Both the position numbers and the translations under genes were made by a program. From Streptomyces endophytica (lineage in GTDB: Bacteria > Actinomycetota > Actinomycetes > Streptomycetales > Streptomycetaceae): a stretch of DNA of 64,000 nucleotides. The number at the start of each line of letters is the position of its first letter. Position 1 is the first letter of the stretch. The notes under the pieces were generated by a model, which worked only from the letters and a program-made list of their open reading frames with translations, did no database searches and was not told the origin of the DNA. This document shows, piece by piece, positions 63,027-64,000 of the stretch. The stretch lies in contig NZ_CP110636.1 in assembly GCF_026153355.1 (NCBI RefSeq), positions 992,001 to 1,056,000 on the forward strand, given 5' to 3'.

Positions 63027-63314
63027 TCAGCCCAGCGGGAGGGCCTTGCTGACGGCGCCGGTGGGCAGGCCGCCGAGGAGCTTGTTGCCCTTGGAGTTCA
63101 GGGGCGTCTTGATGTCGTTGTTGCCCGGCTTGGCGTTGGTGCCGCTGTTGACGCTCTTGGTGGCCCCCGAGACGGTGTCGGTGGCGCGGTGCAGCAGACC
63201 GCCGGCGGCGTCGGCCGCGCCTGCCGGGGCGGCCGAGGCGGCGCCCGCGGCGGTGACGGCAAAGGCGGCACCGAGCGCGGCGACACCGAGAGTCTTGATC
63301 GTTCCCTGCTTCAT
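63027..63314 (-). CDS. Small secreted protein
   Basis: 95 aa. Signal peptide GTIKTLGVAALGAAFAVTAA with cleavage near ASA. Mature region is Gly/Ala/Ser/Thr-rich with DTVSGATKSVNSGTNAKPGN and KTPLNSKGNKLLGGLPTGAV. No cysteine. It resembles streptomycete small secreted proteins annotated only as hypothetical or ATP-binding, without experimental basis. Possibly a spore- or aerial-phase surface protein. Confidence 0.7.
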   Translation of the reverse strand: MKQGTIKTLGVAALGAAFAVTAAGAASAAPAGAADAAGGLLHRATDTVSGATKSVNSGTNAKPGNNDIKTPLNSKGNKLLGGLPTGAVSKALPLG

Positions 63315-63404
63315 CGAATTACGTCCTCATTGATGGGGGCTTGACCGGCCCATCAACCTAGTGATGCGGCAACCGGCGCCGCAAACAGCCACAAGGAAAC
63401 AAAA

Positions 63405-63433
63405 AACGGCCGGTGGACATTCCACCGGCCGTT
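63405..63433 (-). terminator. Rho-independent terminator of the adenosine deaminase gene
   Basis: AACGGCCGGTGG - ACATT - CCACCGGCCGTT, perfect 12-bp arms. On the minus strand the hairpin is followed by a T-run (A-run at 63401-63406 in + sense). It lies 62 bp after the deaminase stop. Confidence 0.92.
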
Positions 63434-63494
63434 GCGCTATATGCTCGCAGCGCCTCCGTTACGTACGGTCAGAAGCGCTGCTGGGAGCGGATGT

Positions 63495-64000
63495 TCAGCC
63501 CGTTGTGCGGAACAGCCACTCGGCCCGCAGTTCCGCGTATCCGGGCTTGATGACGTCATTGATCATCGCCAGACGTTCATCGAAAGGAATGAATGCTGAT
63601 TTCATCGCATTGACTGTAAACCACTGCATGTCATCGAGCGTGTAGCGAAATGTCTTGACCAGGTGCTCGAATTCCCGGGACATGTTCGTACCGCTCATCA
63701 GCCGGTTGTCGGTGTTGACGGTGAGGCGGAATTGCAGCCGGCGCAGCAGGCCGATGGGGTGCTCGGCGTAGGAGGGGGCGGCGCCGGTCTGGAGGTTGGA
63801 GGTGGGGCACATCTCCAGCGGGATCCGCTTGTCGCGCACGTAGGAGGCGAGCCGGCCGAGCTTGACGGTGCCGTCGTCGGCGACCTCGATGTCGTCGATG
63901 ATCCGGACGCCGTGGCCGAGGCGGTCGGCGCCGCACCACTGGAGCGCCTGCCAGATGGAGGGCAGCCCGAAGGCCTCTCCCGCGTGGATGGTGAAGTGGT
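63495..64000 (-). CDS. add: Adenosine deaminase, C-terminal part (gene runs off the right edge)
   Basis: The last ~168 residues are visible. [19 protein letters not shown] holds a metal His and the catalytic Glu region; [12 protein letters not shown] has the second His; [20 protein letters not shown] and the zinc/substrate Asp pair in [20 protein letters not shown] follow. Hydrolyses (deoxy)adenosine to (deoxy)inosine, the substrate of the PNP at 48192, so it belongs to the same salvage route though 15 kb away. Followed by a clear terminator. Confidence 0.95.
   Translation of the reverse strand, partial: HFTIHAGEAFGLPSIWQALQWCGADRLGHGVRIIDDIEVADDGTVKLGRLASYVRDKRIPLEMCPTSNLQTGAAPSYAEHPIGLLRRLQFRLTVNTDNRLMSGTNMSREFEHLVKTFRYTLDDMQWFTVNAMKSAFIPFDERLAMINDVIKPGYAELRAEWLFRTTG

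Overview
The window is chromosomal DNA of a Streptomyces-type actinomycete. GC is very high, GTG starts are frequent, and third codon positions are nearly all G or C. The markers are streptomycete: an afsQ1/afsQ2/sigQ signalling locus, mycothiol- and sortase-E-style proteins, an actinobacterial acyl-CoA carboxylase set with an epsilon subunit, and a hutH-cdgE-cya-birA-pccB run. Gene order follows the conserved core region of S. coelicolor from roughly the ilvA/metB neighbourhood down to adenosine deaminase; this is from memory, not a search. The window starts inside a drug-type ABC ATPase gene and ends inside an adenosine deaminase gene.

Layout. 1-7.5 kb: ABC ATPase, threonine ammonia-lyase, MarR regulator, a sigma-like protein with a small membrane partner, cystathionine gamma-synthase, a conserved membrane-anchored protein and msrA. 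7.5-12 kb: an accessory island anchored on the msrA 3' end. It holds a DUF3885-like gene, two copies (one ruined) of a DUF6247/small-toxin-like pair, and a WXG100 plus colicin-E3-type ribosome-inactivating toxin locus with an immunity candidate. Three extra msrA-tail remnants lie between the modules. 12-18.6 kb: accessory enzymes and regulators, including an SDR with its divergent XRE/MmyB-type regulator and a phosphorothioate-DNA-type HNH endonuclease. 18.7-29.7 kb: L,D-transpeptidase, LAXTG surface protein, histidase, diguanylate cyclase, enoyl-CoA hydratase, adenylate cyclase, biotin ligase, PccB and PccE. 29.9-43.6 kb: a class B PBP, Maf, MOSC, DJ-1, two kinase-propeller proteins with a pseudokinase, the biotinylated alpha subunit AccA2 and an esterase. 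44-55 kb: a nucleoside-catabolism neighbourhood (DeoR-type regulator, quinone reductase, PNP, sugar-phosphate mutase, DeoC, two aldehyde dehydrogenases). 55-64 kb: P-loop kinase, OsmC, sigQ/afsQ1/afsQ2 with a lipoprotein, VanZ-like, PspC, a small secreted protein and adenosine deaminase.

How genes work together. PNP, the mutase, DeoC and aldehyde dehydrogenase form a plausible route from (deoxy)nucleosides to glyceraldehyde-3-phosphate and acetate. An identical 12-bp palindrome stands just upstream of pnp and deoC. BirA, PccB, PccE and AccA2 together make and biotinylate an acyl-CoA carboxylase. AfsQ1 and AfsQ2 flank a perfect AfsQ1-type box shared with sigQ.

Quality warning. Eight otherwise healthy genes each show a single missing base in a run of four or five C/G: an NTF2-like gene, birA, pccB, a DJ-1 gene, the deoR-type gene, deoC, a small secreted-protein gene and sigQ. 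Adding one base restores every reading frame. These look like homopolymer under-calls, so the genes are annotated as intact in intent. The frameshifts in the toxin gene have the opposite sign and are not at C/G runs of four or more, so they look like true decay.
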